DNA from: Culex pipiens pallens
Lineage: Eukaryota; Arthropoda; Insecta; Diptera; Culicidae
Direction of reading: 5' to 3'
DNA length: 64,000 bases
Assembly: GCF_016801865.2 (NCBI RefSeq)
Contig: NC_068939.1
Coordinates: 1,364,001-1,428,000, forward strand
A program made the position numbers and the translations under genes. Positions within the stretch are counted from its first letter, which is position 1. Each line of letters opens with the position of its first letter. Shown piece by piece: positions 37,078 to 50,629 of this stretch. The notes beneath the pieces were generated by a model. It worked only from the letters and a program-made list of their open reading frames with translations. It made no database searches and was not told the DNA's origin.

Positions 37078-39188
37078 ATATAAGATACACATTTTTTACA
37101 TTTTAATATTGCTTGAATGTGTTGTAAACGTAACTTCACCTGTCTCTTTTAGAGCAAACAAGCTGCATTATGTGCTCTCGTGAATGGTTCAGCATGATAC
37201 GTGCACATCAAATGTATGTCACATCCAATTGTCTGCATTCCGAATCATGTCAGGACGACACATCCGCCGACGTGCAACTAGGTTGATGTGGACAGATTGT
37301 TTATCATGGTGGAGTTTTTTGTGTGTAAATGATTGGGTTAGGTTCAAAAGGTCATCAATTAAGACTCAGTAAATATACATTTAATAAAAGAATTCTTAAT
37401 GTTTGCTTATTCATATTATTTTTTTCTAAAACGGAATTTTGACTTTCTTCTAATGAAGGAACATGGAATACTTTTTAATCAAACCAAAAGTCTATTTAAA
37501 CTACTCTACTCAATACTACTGTTCTCCTGAGGTGGAAATTGGAAACCTCATTCTGCAGCCATAATCACCGGTCATTAGCGATTAATTGTCCGTTATTCAA
37601 AGTGGGACCACATACGAAATCACCGTGGCAACCTGGTGCACGTGCCCCCTTTGTTCTGGCTTCTGTCAGAACAGCAGCATAATTGCACTATTATTCTTGG
37701 CGTTCACGCGGTATATTTTACTGCCCGCAGGGGGAAACCTTGATAAAAGAGCCAAAGTTTAATTAATTTTTCCAACACGAAGAGTTTTTTTTCCATGAAT
37801 AAAATTGTGCTTTACGTTTCCGAAAGTCTTCCCCGAGGTGAGCTTCAATCATATTTTACCTGATCGTGATATTTGCATCAATTTCATATTTCAGTGGAAA
37901 TTGCGCGGATGTAAACGATCTCGCGTCCAACTTCGAAGAGCAAATAAGGCTTCGAATTGGTGCACGTATCAATGTTTTTTCAACTTTTCAACCGCGACAT
38001 GATTCCACGGCCAGTTTGACGGGACCATTTATTATCGTACCCCGATGGCATCGGTCTGTTTGCAGAAAGCCGGCATGTAAGCATAATTCAATAAATGGCT
38101 TGGGAGGCATAATTGATGAGGTGTATTCCGAATAATTTAACAATTTTAAACAAATAGGTGCAATTTTCATTTGCATCGCCTTTGGCGGAAAATCAATAAT
38201 ATATTGTTGGATGAATTATTGAATCTGCCAATATAAAAGTGAGAAAATTTGTTTGCAAAAGTAAAACCAAAACAAAAAAAGACAAGAACAGTAGCTAACC
38301 AAAATAAATCAAAACACAGTGAAAAGGTTTGCTTGAATATTAAACCAAAACCACCGGAGCGAGTTTTTCATGAAAGGTTTATTCTTTGCTGAAAGGCCCT
38401 TGGTGCCCTGCGCCCGGAGAAAACTGCTGAATGGAAAAGCAAACAATACACGTACCTTCTTCTTTGCGGAAAAATGTGTGTGGGAACGGAGATGGAGTGG
38501 GTGGGAACCCGGCAGCTGCACACACGTGTGTGGAACATCAGGGAGGGGTGGGGTGCGGTTCTGCAAAGAAAAACAACATCGAAGCACAGAGAGCACATAT
38601 CCATGACGAAAGAAGCTCCCAAACTATGGAAGTTTTATGCGTGCGAGCTCGTCGGAAATGTACAACCCCCCGCCCTGATAAGGAAGAAGGAAGCTGCGCT
38701 TGAATACGGAAAAGAAAAGGAAACCAACTGAAAGGGATTCACTCCGACAACGCAAATAACACACACATCAGGAGGTCTGATGAGTATTATGGCACTGAAT
38801 GAGGAACAGAATAAAAAAACAAGTCGTATAGCACATAAAAGAGGCTGCACAGGATGGCATTCGTCATTGTTGTCGTCGGGAAAGAATAGTGGCACGTTCT
38901 GGTTGTGTGCTATTGTCAACTTGTTGGTTTGAATCGGTACATAGTTCATCTCTTCATGATGTTTTGGGGTTTCGCTATACATAATTTTGATGAATTTTAA
39001 ATATTTGTTTGTTTAGATAATAAAAAAAATGTTGTGCTGACAACTAAGAAGACAATTTTTGTATGTTTTCGAAAAATAATTATTTCAAAATATTCTGGTA
39101 TCAGGCTTGACATCCATTTATACATTCCAAACATAGAACAGAAAGATTTTGTCTCAAAAACCACATTTCATAAAATAGTAGCATTTAT
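37078..39188. other. Intronic stretch, no gene seen
   Basis: About 2.1 kb. Overlapping chance frames at 38309-38731 on both strands have no domain. No element ends found. Confidence 0.5.
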
Positions 39189-39322
39189 GATGTGATCAGC
39201 GCCGTACCTAGAGGTTGGCGCGGTTGGCGACCGCCAAGGGCGCCGAAATCGGTGATTGTACATAATTTTCAATTCATCCTCATTAAATATTTGAAACAGA
39301 AAGGGCGTAAATAAACAAATAA

Positions 39323-39476
39323 GGCTTCATCCATAAAGTACGTCACGCTAAAATCAGCCAAAATTTACCCCCCCCCTCCCCCCCTTTGTCACGCTTTTCC
39401 TACACTTATAACACGCAATGTCACACTTGGTCAGACCCCCCCCCCCTAGAGCGTGACATACTTTATGGATGACGCC
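39323..39476. mobile_element. Nested MITE, TIR GGCNTCATCCATAAAGTA, TAA target duplication
   Basis: The left end GGCTTCATCCATAAAGTACG and the right end (inverse GGCGTCATCCATAAAGTATG) match with two differences over 20 bp. TAA stands on both sides (39320-39322 and 39477-39479). A 3-bp TWA-type duplication suggests the PIF/Harbinger superfamily. The centre is C-rich. It inserted into the hAT element at 39197-41223. Confidence 0.82.
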
Positions 39477-40592
39477 TAACTAGATAATTTGGCTTAAAAT
39501 ATAAAAAAATATTTAGGGGCGACAAAGTCAATTGTATGAATATTTTTACTAAAGTAAAGGAATGCTAAATTTATTTATTTTTTAAAGTAATGCTAAATTT
39601 ATTTTTTCATCAAAGAATTGGGCGTTTAAGTTGCAGAAGTTTAAAGGAGTTTTAGAAGAGCTTTTCAAAATAAATACACGTTAAAGTTTAGACCGTTAAG
39701 TCATACCTTTCAGTTATTTTCACGTTAACTTGGCTGTGAATCACAATCTGCCAAATTGTGAAAAAATATGGTCATATTTTGAGCTTCTTTGAAACAGGAA
39801 TTATTTTAACATTAAAACAAATGTTTTCTTCTGAAATTTTTACATTCTGAAAATTGGCCTTTGAAATATTTTTAGCTCGATTTCCCTTTTATAATCAACT
39901 TCGTGCATTGAAATTTGCAAACTCTTTTGCATAATAATAGAGTTTTGAAATTGGAAAACTGCTTTAAATTTTTACTAACAAGACCAACATTATTTGTTCC
40001 AGAAAAAAATGTTTTTCAGAGCACATAACTTTTTCAGTTTTAACTTAATGGGTGTTGTTTACTTTTCAAATCGTCTAAAAATCAATTTTTTTCAGTTAAG
40101 AACAAAAAATTTTTTTTTCAAGGTTTGAAAACATTTGTATAGTTTTGTGCAAAAAAAAATATTTTTCTAGAATAAAAATTTTAATTTTTCGAATTAAACA
40201 TAAACAACTGATAAAAATAAAAATCAATACAAAACATAATTAAAAAAATAATATAAATAAAAATTATTTTAAATATCGTGTATGCAAAAACTCAAAATGA
40301 AAAAAAAATCTTATCTTAATATTTTTTTTTAACATTTTTTTCTAACAAAAAAATTCGATACTTAGAAATTTTGGAAACTTATGATTGCAAAACAACTGGA
40401 CAGGTGTAAAACTATTTAAAAACTATTTTTTCATTAAAATTTTGAAGCTGTTACCTGTAATTTAAATTTTTAACCTCTTTTAATTTGTTTGGTCAGAGTC
40501 AAGGGACATAAACCTAAAAAAATATTTGCAAAGGCCTAAATTGATTTTGACGAAATTTTGTTCTGTTGCTGCATGTTGAAAAATTATGCTTT

Positions 40593-40665
40593 GATGCCGG
40601 TGTGCTCTTTTGAACTAAGCTTGTTGGGATTCCTATCTACATAGAACAAGAGAGCACACGTGCAT
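40593..40665. repeat. Imperfect hairpin with GTGTGCTCTTTT arms
   Basis: GATGCCGGTGTGCTCTTTT is paired with AACAAGAGAGCACACGTGCATC within the hAT element. The stem is imperfect and the loop is about 30 nt. It resembles the hairpin at 37013-37077 in its TGTGCT motif. Confidence 0.5.
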
Positions 40666-41424
40666 CGAATTATTTTTTTTTTAAATTTTGAAGAAGGATT
40701 TTTTCTTTTTACGATGTAATTAACGAAATGGAATCCAAAGCGAATTAACTAATTATTTTACTAATCCGGGAAAGTTCTTTGCTTATATAATCAAATTAAT
40801 ACTAGATCAGATCAAATTATGCAGGCTTAAAATTATAAAATTAGCTAATAAGTTATAGCTAAATTTATCATGATTGATCATTTAATTCTGTGCATTTATC
40901 TTAAAATAAATAATAAAACAAAAACCTGCTATCATTATCGATTTTATGAAATCCAAAAAAAAATTCACCCAACTTAACTCCTATAATAAATGTTCAATTC
41001 AACCTATCTTATGTTAAACATAAAATGACTGTGTTTCTGAATTTAACCTTATTAAGGTCTCGAATTGCAATTATAAAATCAAAACTCATATTAAAGCAAT
41101 CAAATTAATATCAATTTATCAAATTAAAAAATTAATATCAATTTATCAAAATGCTTGTAAATTTGGGAGGGGCGCCAAATTGATAGTTCGCCGAGGGCGC
41201 CGTGGACCCAAGGTACGGCTCTGGATGTGATATTGTGTTACTTTAAGCTGAAGGTGTGGAGTATCAATTTCAATTTCACCAAATTTGACTTTGTTAAGAC
41301 AGATGACGAATCGAGATGAGCGGTCAAAATTGGATAATGAAACATTTCATTCATTGTCAAATTATCGTTAAAATTACTTATATCTATCCATACATATTTA
41401 GATTTGATAATGGATTTCACGTGG

Positions 41425-41815
41425 CAGTGCGTGGCCGAATGGTTACGCTGTCCGCTTTGTAAGCAGATGATTCTGGGTTCGATTCCCATCTGCTGCAACC
41501 TTCCATCGGATGAGGAAGTAAAATGTCGGTCCCGGCCTTGGTTGTTAGGCCGTTAAGTCATTCCAGGTGTAGGAAATCATCTCCATGCCATAAGTACAAA
41601 CAACACACCAAACCAAGCCTACTCCGGTGGAATCGTTGGCGGCGGTTGGACTCGCAATCCGAAGGTCGTCAGTTCAAACACTGGGGTGGAAGGTTCCTTG
41701 GAGTAGAAAGAGGTTTGGGTGCTCTCCCCATTCAAGCCTTCGGACTCCTAGGTTCGAGCAGAAACTTGCAATAGAGACCACAAAAGACCCGGGGGTCGTT
41801 AATGTGGATGGTTTG
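41425..41815 (+). mobile_element. Composite SINE with two tRNA-like units and 16-bp TSD
   Basis: An exact 16-bp duplication AATGGATTTCACGTGG flanks the element (41409-41424 and 41816-41831). The first unit (about 41425-41497) has an A-box-like TGGCCGAATGG, an anticodon-like loop TTTGTAA, and a B box GGGTTCGATTCCC. A second tRNA-like region (about 41628-41700) can fold an anticodon-type stem TTGGA/TCCGA around CTCGCAA, followed by a weaker B box CAGTTCAAAC. The 3' block (GAGCAGAAACTTGCAATAGA, AGACCCGGGGGTCGTTAATG) is shared with the SINEs at 24 and 61 kb. The dimeric tRNA design recalls the Culex Twin family, though the spacer is longer. Not a functional tRNA gene. Confidence 0.9.
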
Positions 41816-41831
41816 AATGGATTTCACGTGG

Positions 41832-44156
41832 TTTATGGGTGGTCCCTTTCTGTAATGATAAATTTTGGTGAAAGTTTTTTAGAGGATATCCAAGGAAACC
41901 AGCGTGCAACTTTTGGGAAACCATGATGTTGATAAAATCTTCGGCGGATCACAACTGAAGAATTTAAATTAAAAAAGGAAGAACTTTTGCCACAAGAAAA
42001 AAAACATCACAAAAAAAATTCTTAAAAATGAATCTCATAGAAAAGCTCATTAAAGCTGTCCATTTGACCAAAATTTAACGCAGACGCAGAAATTTTTACT
42101 CAGATACATACAAAAATGTTTCTGTAGGTATTTGTGATTCACTTTTCAGACTTTATAACAATTGTATTTTTCTCAACATTTTGAAAAAAAAAAAACATAA
42201 TCTAGATTAACAGACCCCCGAGCTACCAAGCAAAGTTTCGCAATAAAGCCCTTTCAAACTATTCAAAATTGCAAAAAGTTGGAAACATCACAGGTGAAAT
42301 AATTTACATCACCCCGTGTTCCTGCCACCCCCGGAAACTGCTAGACGCTGGACAAGCGTAAAAGTGACACTATATTACAAACTTGCTGGCACCACTGCAC
42401 TGGAGAGGGAGGGAAACAGCACAGAAATCATAAAAATACTAGAAGAAGGCAGCGAACTTTCCCGACCTTTGCGTTGCTTAATTATGTACGGATGTAGAAC
42501 GATCCGGTGTGGGAGGAGGAAAACGAAGAAAAATGGGTAGAGGGGAGTTCTTTGAAAGTTATAAATAAAAAAATTTAGCTGAAGAAAAATGCTTTTTCAT
42601 CACTTTGCTTCTCAGAGCGCAAAGATGCTGCTCCACGTGGGGTTGGGGTCCATGCGTCCCTGTCATCGTCTACACGGAAAACAAAAGATTGATTTTTTTA
42701 ATTTTAATCCATGAATGTGTATTTCTTTTTAATATGTGTTTTTTTCAATTTTAGATAGGATAAATAAGTTTAAAATATCGTGAACTTCAGATTTTTAGTT
42801 TCAACCAGCTACCAACTGTTGTTGTGCTTCATCAGCCAGCAAGCCGGAGTGCACTTTGAAGGGCGGGGAAGATGGAAGGATCACGGAGTCCGGCTGATAA
42901 TGGCTTCTGCGTGGGAACGAACAGCCAACCTGGGAAATGAGCTGACACTTTTGAAGTAATAATGTAAATGGTGAAATTTATTTTTAATGAGTTTTGTCTT
43001 ATGGTCGAGAAAATGTTGAAGCCCCTCGGTAAGAGAAGGTTGGCACAAGAATGAAGTTTTAAGTTGTCTTCACTGAGCTACCGATTAGTTGCAGTCAGTA
43101 GTCATTTTATTGATTGGTTTTCGGAAATTACTAATAAAGTTTTAATAATATTTAAACAACGCTTTTGGAAATTAATTTAAAATCATTTGTTGAATCATGA
43201 TGATTTGTCTCATTACATGCATAATTGAATCTATTATGCTTAATTACTTCAAGCGATTTTAGGAAACAAATCACAACAACGAACACAATTTTCCCAGAAG
43301 CCATCAGAGCAAAACCTTTTTGAACCGGTATTTTGATGTTGTGAAAGCTTTGCGCTCCCAAAATAACCATTAATTTCGCTTCCAGCGACGGGCACCAAAC
43401 GCAGGTCGATAATAATTTTGATTGCACCTGAGCTCATCTTTTATTGATGGTTTCGGCCCTCGTTACAACGTCGTCGAATTGCTGTTCTGGCACAAGAGCA
43501 AACAAACCAGCAGTAACGAAATGATCATCGAGCCCGCCATCCCCCTTCCTCGTGTCCCAGGATGCTGTAATGAGGTTGTTAAAAAGTTTTCTTTCCGACA
43601 ACATTCATCCTCCCCATCCTCCCTTCAGCTCGGGGAAAAGGTCACGCCGAAAGCCCGTGCTTACAAGTGACAAAAATGTAAAACATTACGCAATAAAAAA
43701 GTTACTCATCCCAGCTGTGCGAAACTCACCTTGCGTAAAATAAGTCCACTCTGGCGACCTGGCTTACCTTTTTCTCCCCCACAAGAGTGGCTCAGGGAAA
43801 ATTATGCACCATCCCTCTGAAAAGTCGGCCCAATCCAAAAACAGCGAAAAATTTGCTCACCGAGGGGAAAAGTTCCGACAAAATGTTGCTCCGCTGAGAT
43901 CTCGGTTTGATGTATCCACCTAATTGAATTTTGTTTTATTTTCTAATCGTTCAAATTTGTAAATAAATCTAATATACAACACACTAGCCTCTAGGCAGGG
44001 CACTTTTCAAATTTGCCAAGAATCCATTTTTCAATCAAACTATGATTGCATTGAGAAAGGAAACTTAAATTTTTGTTTTGGAATGCATACTATGAGTTGT
44101 GTGATATGACGTGATTCATGATATTTTGACAATGTGTTGAAAAAGGCCTTTAAGGC
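41832..44156. other. Intronic stretch, no gene seen
   Basis: About 2.3 kb without recognisable exon or element. Chance frames at 42316-42540 plus and 43152-43427 minus. Confidence 0.5.
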
Positions 44157-44548
44157 GAACACCAGACTCGATTAGCCGATACCTCGAATATCCGATGGTT
44201 TCTATTGGACTTCGCATAGTCGAATCATGAACAATTTTTGTCTTGATTTTATTTTTATTTTCTAACTTTCAATCAGCGATGGGAGAACATCATCAAAAGA
44301 AAATCTTTGACGTTCATCAAGAGAAAATATCTGGAAGAAACATGGCTCTCGATTTTTTGCTTTTAACATTAAATTGGAGTTTTGCGACTCAAGTTAAGTA
44401 ATATTTGAATGGTTGATTGCAAATTAAGGGCAGTTTATGGGTCACACTTGAGCTCTACAATCAAAAATAAGACAGAGATTTTTTTTTTGTTTTTCGGTTA
44501 TTCGAAGCGATCTTTTTCCAAGGCCTTCGGATAATCGACTCTGTACTG
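44157..44548. mobile_element. Degraded copy of the CAGTCCA/CTCGATTATC MITE
   Basis: It contains CCAGACTCGATTAGCCGATA at the left and CGGATAATCGACTC, then TGTACTG plus TA at the right. The shared internal block (GGGCAGTTTATGGGTCACAC) corresponds to 13437-13457. The outermost left bases are lost, so the left boundary is approximate. Confidence 0.72.
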
Positions 44549-44614
44549 TATAGGCAAAGACAAAACAATTTTTTTCAAAATAAACACTAAAACCAGTTGA
44601 ATCCAAAGTGAATA

Positions 44615-45251
44615 AGGGGTTACATACATGTAAAATTCTCAAAATTTCATATTTCCGATTATTTATTAAATACTTTTAAAAGATGATTTCCAGTCACTAC
44701 TAAAAGTTTCATAAAGATATTTTATGTTTTATGTGAGTAGAAGACGATTTAAGTTTAAAGTTTTGCCATGCGCAAAGCGAATTGTCAAAATTTGTGAGCG
44801 TTTTCTCAAAACACCGAGTTGATTTACGGGTGCCACGATATCTCGAAATGAAATGGACGAAATTGGCTGAAATTTGAAGTGAGTACTCTCAAGACATATC
44901 CCGTGTGCATAACAAAGCCCGATTTTAAAATTTAGGTTTTTAAAAAATTACAAAAATCAAAAACTGTTGATTTGTTATATGAAATACTTTTTTTATAAAC
45001 TTTTTGAAAATCGGCCTTCGTCATGCACACAGGACCAGTTTAGTGAGTCTTCACCAAAATTTTTGAGCCGATTTGGTCAAAGCAGTGTTGAGATATCGTG
45101 GCACTCGTTTTTTGAAACTGCTAACTTCAAATAGGCAATGATACAACTAAATTTCTTCATTTTAATGTCATGGCAACGCATAAAAAAAAGTTTTAGTGTG
45201 TGCTCATACCAACCCTTGACCTTTTTGCCAATTCACATGTATGTAACCCCT
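44615..45251. mobile_element. TA-flanked MITE, TIR AGGGGTTACATACATGT (637 bp)
   Basis: The left end AGGGGTTACATACATGTAAA and the right end ACATGTATGTAACCCCT are inverted copies, with TA on both sides (44613-44614 and 45252-45253). The interior holds paired GGGTGCCACGATATC and GATATCGTGGCACTCG segments, extending the inverted symmetry. No coding capacity. Confidence 0.87.
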
Positions 45252-45253
45252 TA

Positions 45254-47935
45254 AAAAAGAGAAGTTAAGTTTCATTTAAAAAAAATCCATAAAAAGTGAG
45301 CCGTGTTGGAACACGATGAAGAAAATCTCTCCAATACTCTCGAAAATAACATGAATGAGTAACCGATAATTCCATTTTATTTATGTGTACATCGTTTACA
45401 AACATTGGCCACTTGCGATGTGTTACAGAACCTTTAGTGGCTTTAACAGATTTAAAAGCGAATGTATTAGTTAGATCGAATATCCTCCCGAAGGAGCAGG
45501 ATAGTCTCTCGCAATTTGTTTTCACTGAATGAGTGCAAAGTGAAATTATTGTATGAAGATTATTCTATTGATTCTATTGCTGTTTATCATTGATATAAAT
45601 AAATTAAAAAAATATGACAATTTATGTAATATTTTTTTAAGGTTGTTGAATGATTCTCCAAATTTAATGAATAGTTAGTTAGTTGTATTTGTAAACGAAC
45701 CTTTATTGGATCTGACAGTATATCTGTCAAAATTATTGATGTCAACCAGAGTCTGGTGGACCGATATTTTTGGTACAAACATTCAGTATCTTTTGAGCTA
45801 CCGGTACTATTGATTTGATTGACATATTTTTTACAATTCTTAGAATCAAATAGCTCTAGATTTGGAAGAAGAAGACAAAAACTCTCTAGTTGATGTGTAC
45901 CATTATGTTTAAATAGAATATCATCTATTTTTGAAAGTGACGAGACTTATTTGATTGACATTATAGAGTCAGGTTTTTTTTAGTTATTATTATTTTTTCA
46001 ATATTGCTCGAGACTCAAATAATACGAATGTCTACCTTTTCCTCAAAAATAAAAAAAGGTCAACAAAACTCCCACATACCCGTGGCAGGAGGGGCGACTA
46101 GTTCGAGACACGAGCGCCGAAAAAAAAGCTGTTATGGGAAAACTTTTTCAATAAGGATAAACACATTATGCAAATATTTGCTCTTAACCGTTCGTCAGCG
46201 AACGTAACCTGCACAAACTCACACAACCACGGAAACCATATGCAAACACACCAAACAGAGGAGTCTGGCCACCCACCTCCCTCCCCCTTCCATGCTCCCA
46301 AGTTGTCTGAGAATTTGTGTACAAAAGCCCAAAAGTTTGAACAGGTTCACTCTCCTAGGGCAGCTTACAACGACGCCGTTGGATCCTTTCGCCATGAATC
46401 GTTCGACCTCTCGGGAGAGTGGCCCTCTCCACATCGTCCTCGACATCGCGTTGCGTTACGCTGTTGCCGAAGGGTAATAAACATTTATCCCTCCAAGGAG
46501 TTGCTCCTGACTTCGTGTATCGATTTTCAAGTGGCTCTTTACCCCGTCACCAGAGTGCGAGGCAGGTAACTGGGGGAAAAAAAGGACGCTCTGTTGAGAG
46601 GATGGGATGTTTGCCGAAAGCGGAAGAGGAAATTGATATTTGATTGTGTAGCCCAACAAATATGTTCCCGTAGAGGGTGGCCTTACTGGGGGAGGAATAC
46701 CCTAGCTGACTTTATATTACTATTAAAATTACCTTCCATGGGTTCTGGCCGGAAGGTACAAGTTATGGTTTCGAAGTTAAAAAGGAACAGTACTGTAAGG
46801 GAGAGTTGTCTAAATATTTAAGTTATTTTTTTCGACCATGATGATAATGTGTTTGGTACTTTGGACAAGAAAGGTTTAGATAAAGCATTCTAGTGCCATG
46901 AAATGAGCCAATATCCCCTACATGCAAAGCAGTTTGTTTAGTACTCTGCACACAACCGGAAGGATTTTTACAACAGACCTTTTTGAACCGCAAGCAAAGC
47001 AATTCAAATTTCAATCCCTTAAACAAACCCGTACAAATTATATCAAATCGTTTCACAATCTTTACCCAATCGTGATAACAACCCGAAAACGAAGCCCGGA
47101 ATGTGTTACAAGTTCAACTGAAAACCAAAAAAAAAAAACACAACTTTTTTCCTATCTCCCACTTGGTTTGTATGGCACTTGTTAGCAAATTCACGGGAAA
47201 GCTTTCTTATCATCCCTTCGTCAAGCAAACACAGCACCATCAGTGTCCTCAAAAAGCTTTGAAAATACTTGGCAAATTGTTTTCTTCGAAGGACTCTTCC
47301 GATTGCGCCCTGACGACGACCGTCAACAAACTTACTCCTGGACCCAAAACGTTCACAATAAGACACATACATTTTACTCACTTGGAAGAGATCGACCCAG
47401 GGTCAAAAACGAGGGTAACCGAGGGCGAACGGATACACAAGGGTTGTCCGGAACCTGACCCAAAGTTTTCCTGTTTTGCGTTATCTGTTGACGGTCGTCG
47501 TCGTCGCACTCTCGGAGAAAAACTATTGTCTCAAAGTTTCAACTGCTCGGACAACATGGGGAGGGGATGCTGCTGATCCGAGCACAAAATGTGCACTTTG
47601 CCTGAATACTGGACTTTTACCACTTACTGTAATCGAGGCGGTTGAGTGGTTTCGGGCGAAGAATTTAATCAAAGTTGCAGTTGATTCCTGTTGAATCTCG
47701 ATGCTGGGTTCTGGACGAAAATACTTTAGAGGTTGTAGTAAAGTTTTAAGATATTTTTGCTACTGTGATTTGAATAATATTATGTCATAAATCTAATTGC
47801 TAATCTTTAAAAAGCATAATAAAATCATACAAATGTGATAGTGCTTCAAATTGAAGTTCAATGTCCCCTGAACAAATTCCTGTACAAACATAGTTCTTAA
47901 TAGCTTGAACATAGGCATAGCCGTGAGTTTTACGG
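45254..47935. other. Intronic stretch, no gene seen
   Basis: AT-rich to 46000, then GC-richer 46050-47700 with overlapping frames on both strands (46168-46569 plus, 47103-47576 plus, 47106-47381 minus). None shows a domain, biased codon use or splice-site framing that convinces me. A non-coding conserved element cannot be excluded. Confidence 0.45.
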
Positions 47936-48545
47936 ACAAAATATTATATATTTCAGCGAAAAAAAAAAAATTAAATCACTCGGCAATATGGACCAAAAAT
48001 GTTTGCATCAAAAACTAATGCATGCAGCTTGTGGGAAATTTCACGAAGAACGAAAGAATCTTAGGCCGTTGCAAATATTTTTCAAAGTTTATGTGGCCCC
48101 CTTTCCCCTTCAAAGTTGACCTGAATAATCAGGGGACAAACAAATATTTTTTCGAAAAACTTCAAAATTTTAATGAAAATTAAAGTTTAATCAACTGAAA
48201 ACCAGTTAAAATGCATTTTCCCCCATGCATTTAGCATGTTTGAGCTCCTTTGAAAACATTTAAAATTTTCATGAAATATCAATTTACAGTCCCACGAAAA
48301 GTTTTTTTTTTGCGGAAAAAAATTCCGTCAATATCCGATATTTTTAAAACTAATGATTGAAAAGCAACTGTACGCCTGTGCAACTCTATTTTCATCCAAA
48401 TGTTGAAACCTAGGTTTGTTATTCCAATTTTGATATTTTTTTTTTATTTATTTGCAGCTGCCTTATTTTTAACATTTCATTTTTGTCCATAAAAAAACAT
48501 AAAATTGCTGTCAACATGCAGCCATCTACCTTAATTTAACTAAAA
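47936..48545. repeat. Possible old dispersed repeat related to hAT interior sequence
   Basis: Segments such as AATCAGGGGACAAACAAATA and ACTAATGATTGAAAAGCAAC resemble parts of 40345-40560 inside the hAT element, and a stretch near 51190-51450. The similarity is patchy and by eye only. Confidence 0.3.
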
Positions 48546-50629
48546 TAAGAGTAGTAGAACTGGTCAAACTATGTTTTTTGGGTTACGATTCGATTGTACG
48601 ATATTCTTAAGAATTTATAATCGAAATCTTGGATAGTTGAGGCTGGGCTGTAGATTACATTTTTGTATAGATAGCTGATAATATTGTATTAAATTGTATG
48701 GACAATATGGGCAATTTGGACATGGTCAAATTAATGATACTAATTGCATCAAGTGCTTCTACAAAAACAAATTTCCGTAAGCTTTAATCGACCTGAGGAT
48801 TTTTGGCTTTCCAGCAGCCACGTGTCGCAAACATACTAAAACGGCTACTCTACCGGATAAACGGCACTCTTAGCACTCTAAGGAGGTTTGCTGATTCACG
48901 ATGATCATCGTGTTGACGCAAATCTTATTTGACACAAAATGTTCCTCCACTCTTCAGGAAGAAACGGTGTGTTTTCTAGGGGAATTTAGTTTTAAAAATA
49001 TCAAATGTTTCCGCTCAATATCCCTCCTCCAAATCTGTGTCCATTGAGAGCACCTTTAAATGACTGAAAAAGGAGGGGCACATCTTTCAAGAAGGCAAAC
49101 GGCGTTCTGATGGTCAATGTCTCTTCATCGTCGGACTCACTAGACAAGTCCGGACTAAGCTACCGGCAGGGATAAATTGGTTCATGGTGGGATTATATCA
49201 TTCCTTGCCATTCTTTCTCCGAACAACCCGAATAACATGAATCCCTTATATGTGCCAAAAAGAAAAATGATGTGATATGAGCTCGGATTTAGGACGTGTC
49301 TGACCTGTTTTTGTCGCTTTTGGGAAGATTTGCAGACGGGCGAGAAAACGTAGACTTAGCGGATGAAAAATGAACGTCGGAAGGACACCAGCTTGGTAAT
49401 GACCGACAAGGATTGCTTTCGGTCGAATGACTTACTCTTTGACGGTTGGTGGATATGTTTACACTGCTAGTTGGTCAAATTACTTCAATCCCGGCAGCTT
49501 CAATTATCAAAGTCAAATAAACAGAAGAGCAAACAGCACTTACTGCTTTTTCTTTCTCCTCCGTCTCACTAATCGATATACTTAAAGAAATAGCACGTGA
49601 AAACGGCCATCTTCACTGCCACCACCAGCTGTCGGCATCCGGGCATCCGGAAATTGCAATGTTTGTGCAGCTCGCTTTCGGGCTTAACGCCCCCTCCCGT
49701 GATACGGCCAAAGAAACAAGTTGTTCCAGAAATGACCACTGAACAAACAGATAAAAAGCACACGAGATACGAGACGGCGATGCCGGAGATACCCTGTCTC
49801 TTCTTGCGAGGGAAGGACAAGTGAAGAGCTTTTTTTTCTTTTACTTTGCGAGCAAGCAAGCCAAGAACCCACATCTGCCAGCTAAAGACCATGATGTGAG
49901 CGTTAAATTAGATGGCCAAGGCGGTTTTGTGGGGGTGGATAGCGGAAGTAGTCCAAATGGCCTTGATGGCTTAATTTGGCCGTTCCGCTGGGAGCACTTT
50001 GGGTCTTGGTTCGCGTTCCGTTGGCCGGAAGAAAGCGGGATATTGGTTTCACTCAATGAATGGAAGTTGGCGGTGCTTTAAGGTGAGCTTTCCGCTCCGC
50101 ATGTGCTTTCGATGCGTAATTAATTATGTTGTCCGGGGAAATCGAACCTAATCTGCTGGGGGTTAATTAGTGGACTTACCGTGTTTTGCTTTCTTAGCGC
50201 TGCTCATGCAGAGATTAATTATTTGTGCGCTAATTATCGTTTGCTGGGAGCCGTAATTGTGAGAAATTCAGTTGAAGTTCGCTCGTTTTGAGAGTATCGA
50301 GTTTCATGAAACATAACAAATTGCTAGTTCAATTCCATGAAAATGCTTGTGAAATTAGCTGTCATCGAATTCAATGCAAACAATGGATCAGTTACACCAA
50401 CGCCAGCCGCTGCTGAGTTCCGAGATTGATTGATCTCTCGACAGGATGCAAATTTTCCCCGTCTCGTTCCGTGAACACCACGGTTGATTTTCTCATGTGG
50501 GTGGATTCATTAAATTCGTAAATACTTGATAGAGTTGCAACATTAGGGTGAAATCCAAAACAACCTCCCAAAATTTGAGTGCGTTTGATTGAGCCCATGA
50601 TTGGTGCGACGCAATTGAATTTAGTATGG
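48546..50629. other. Intronic stretch, no gene seen
   Basis: About 2.1 kb without element ends. Frames at 49569-49892 minus and 49821-50081 plus overlap each other and show no domain. Confidence 0.5.

Larger units (their letters stand above)
39197..41223. mobile_element. Non-autonomous hAT-type element with exact 8-bp TSD (2,027 bp)
   Basis: The ends read CAGCGCCGTACCTAGAGG (left) and GGTACGGCTCTG (right, the inverse of CAGAGCCGTACC). Both sides carry the identical 8-bp GATGTGAT (39189-39196 and 41224-41231). The subterminal GCGCC motifs are inverted too (AAGGGCGCC against GGCGCCAAA). An 8-bp duplication and CAGNG ends are diagnostic of hAT transposition. The interior is extremely AT-rich, has no transposase and contains a nested MITE at 39323-39476. 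Confidence 0.93.

Noticed and set aside
41425..41497. tRNA gene with TGT anticodon
   Set aside because: The anticodon stem has a mismatch, and it forms the head of a SINE with a 16-bp target duplication and a long non-tRNA body.
46168..47576. Frames of 133 and 157 codons that might be exons
   Set aside because: They overlap frames on the opposite strand, their composition is not protein-like, and no family signature or convincing splice pair frames them.
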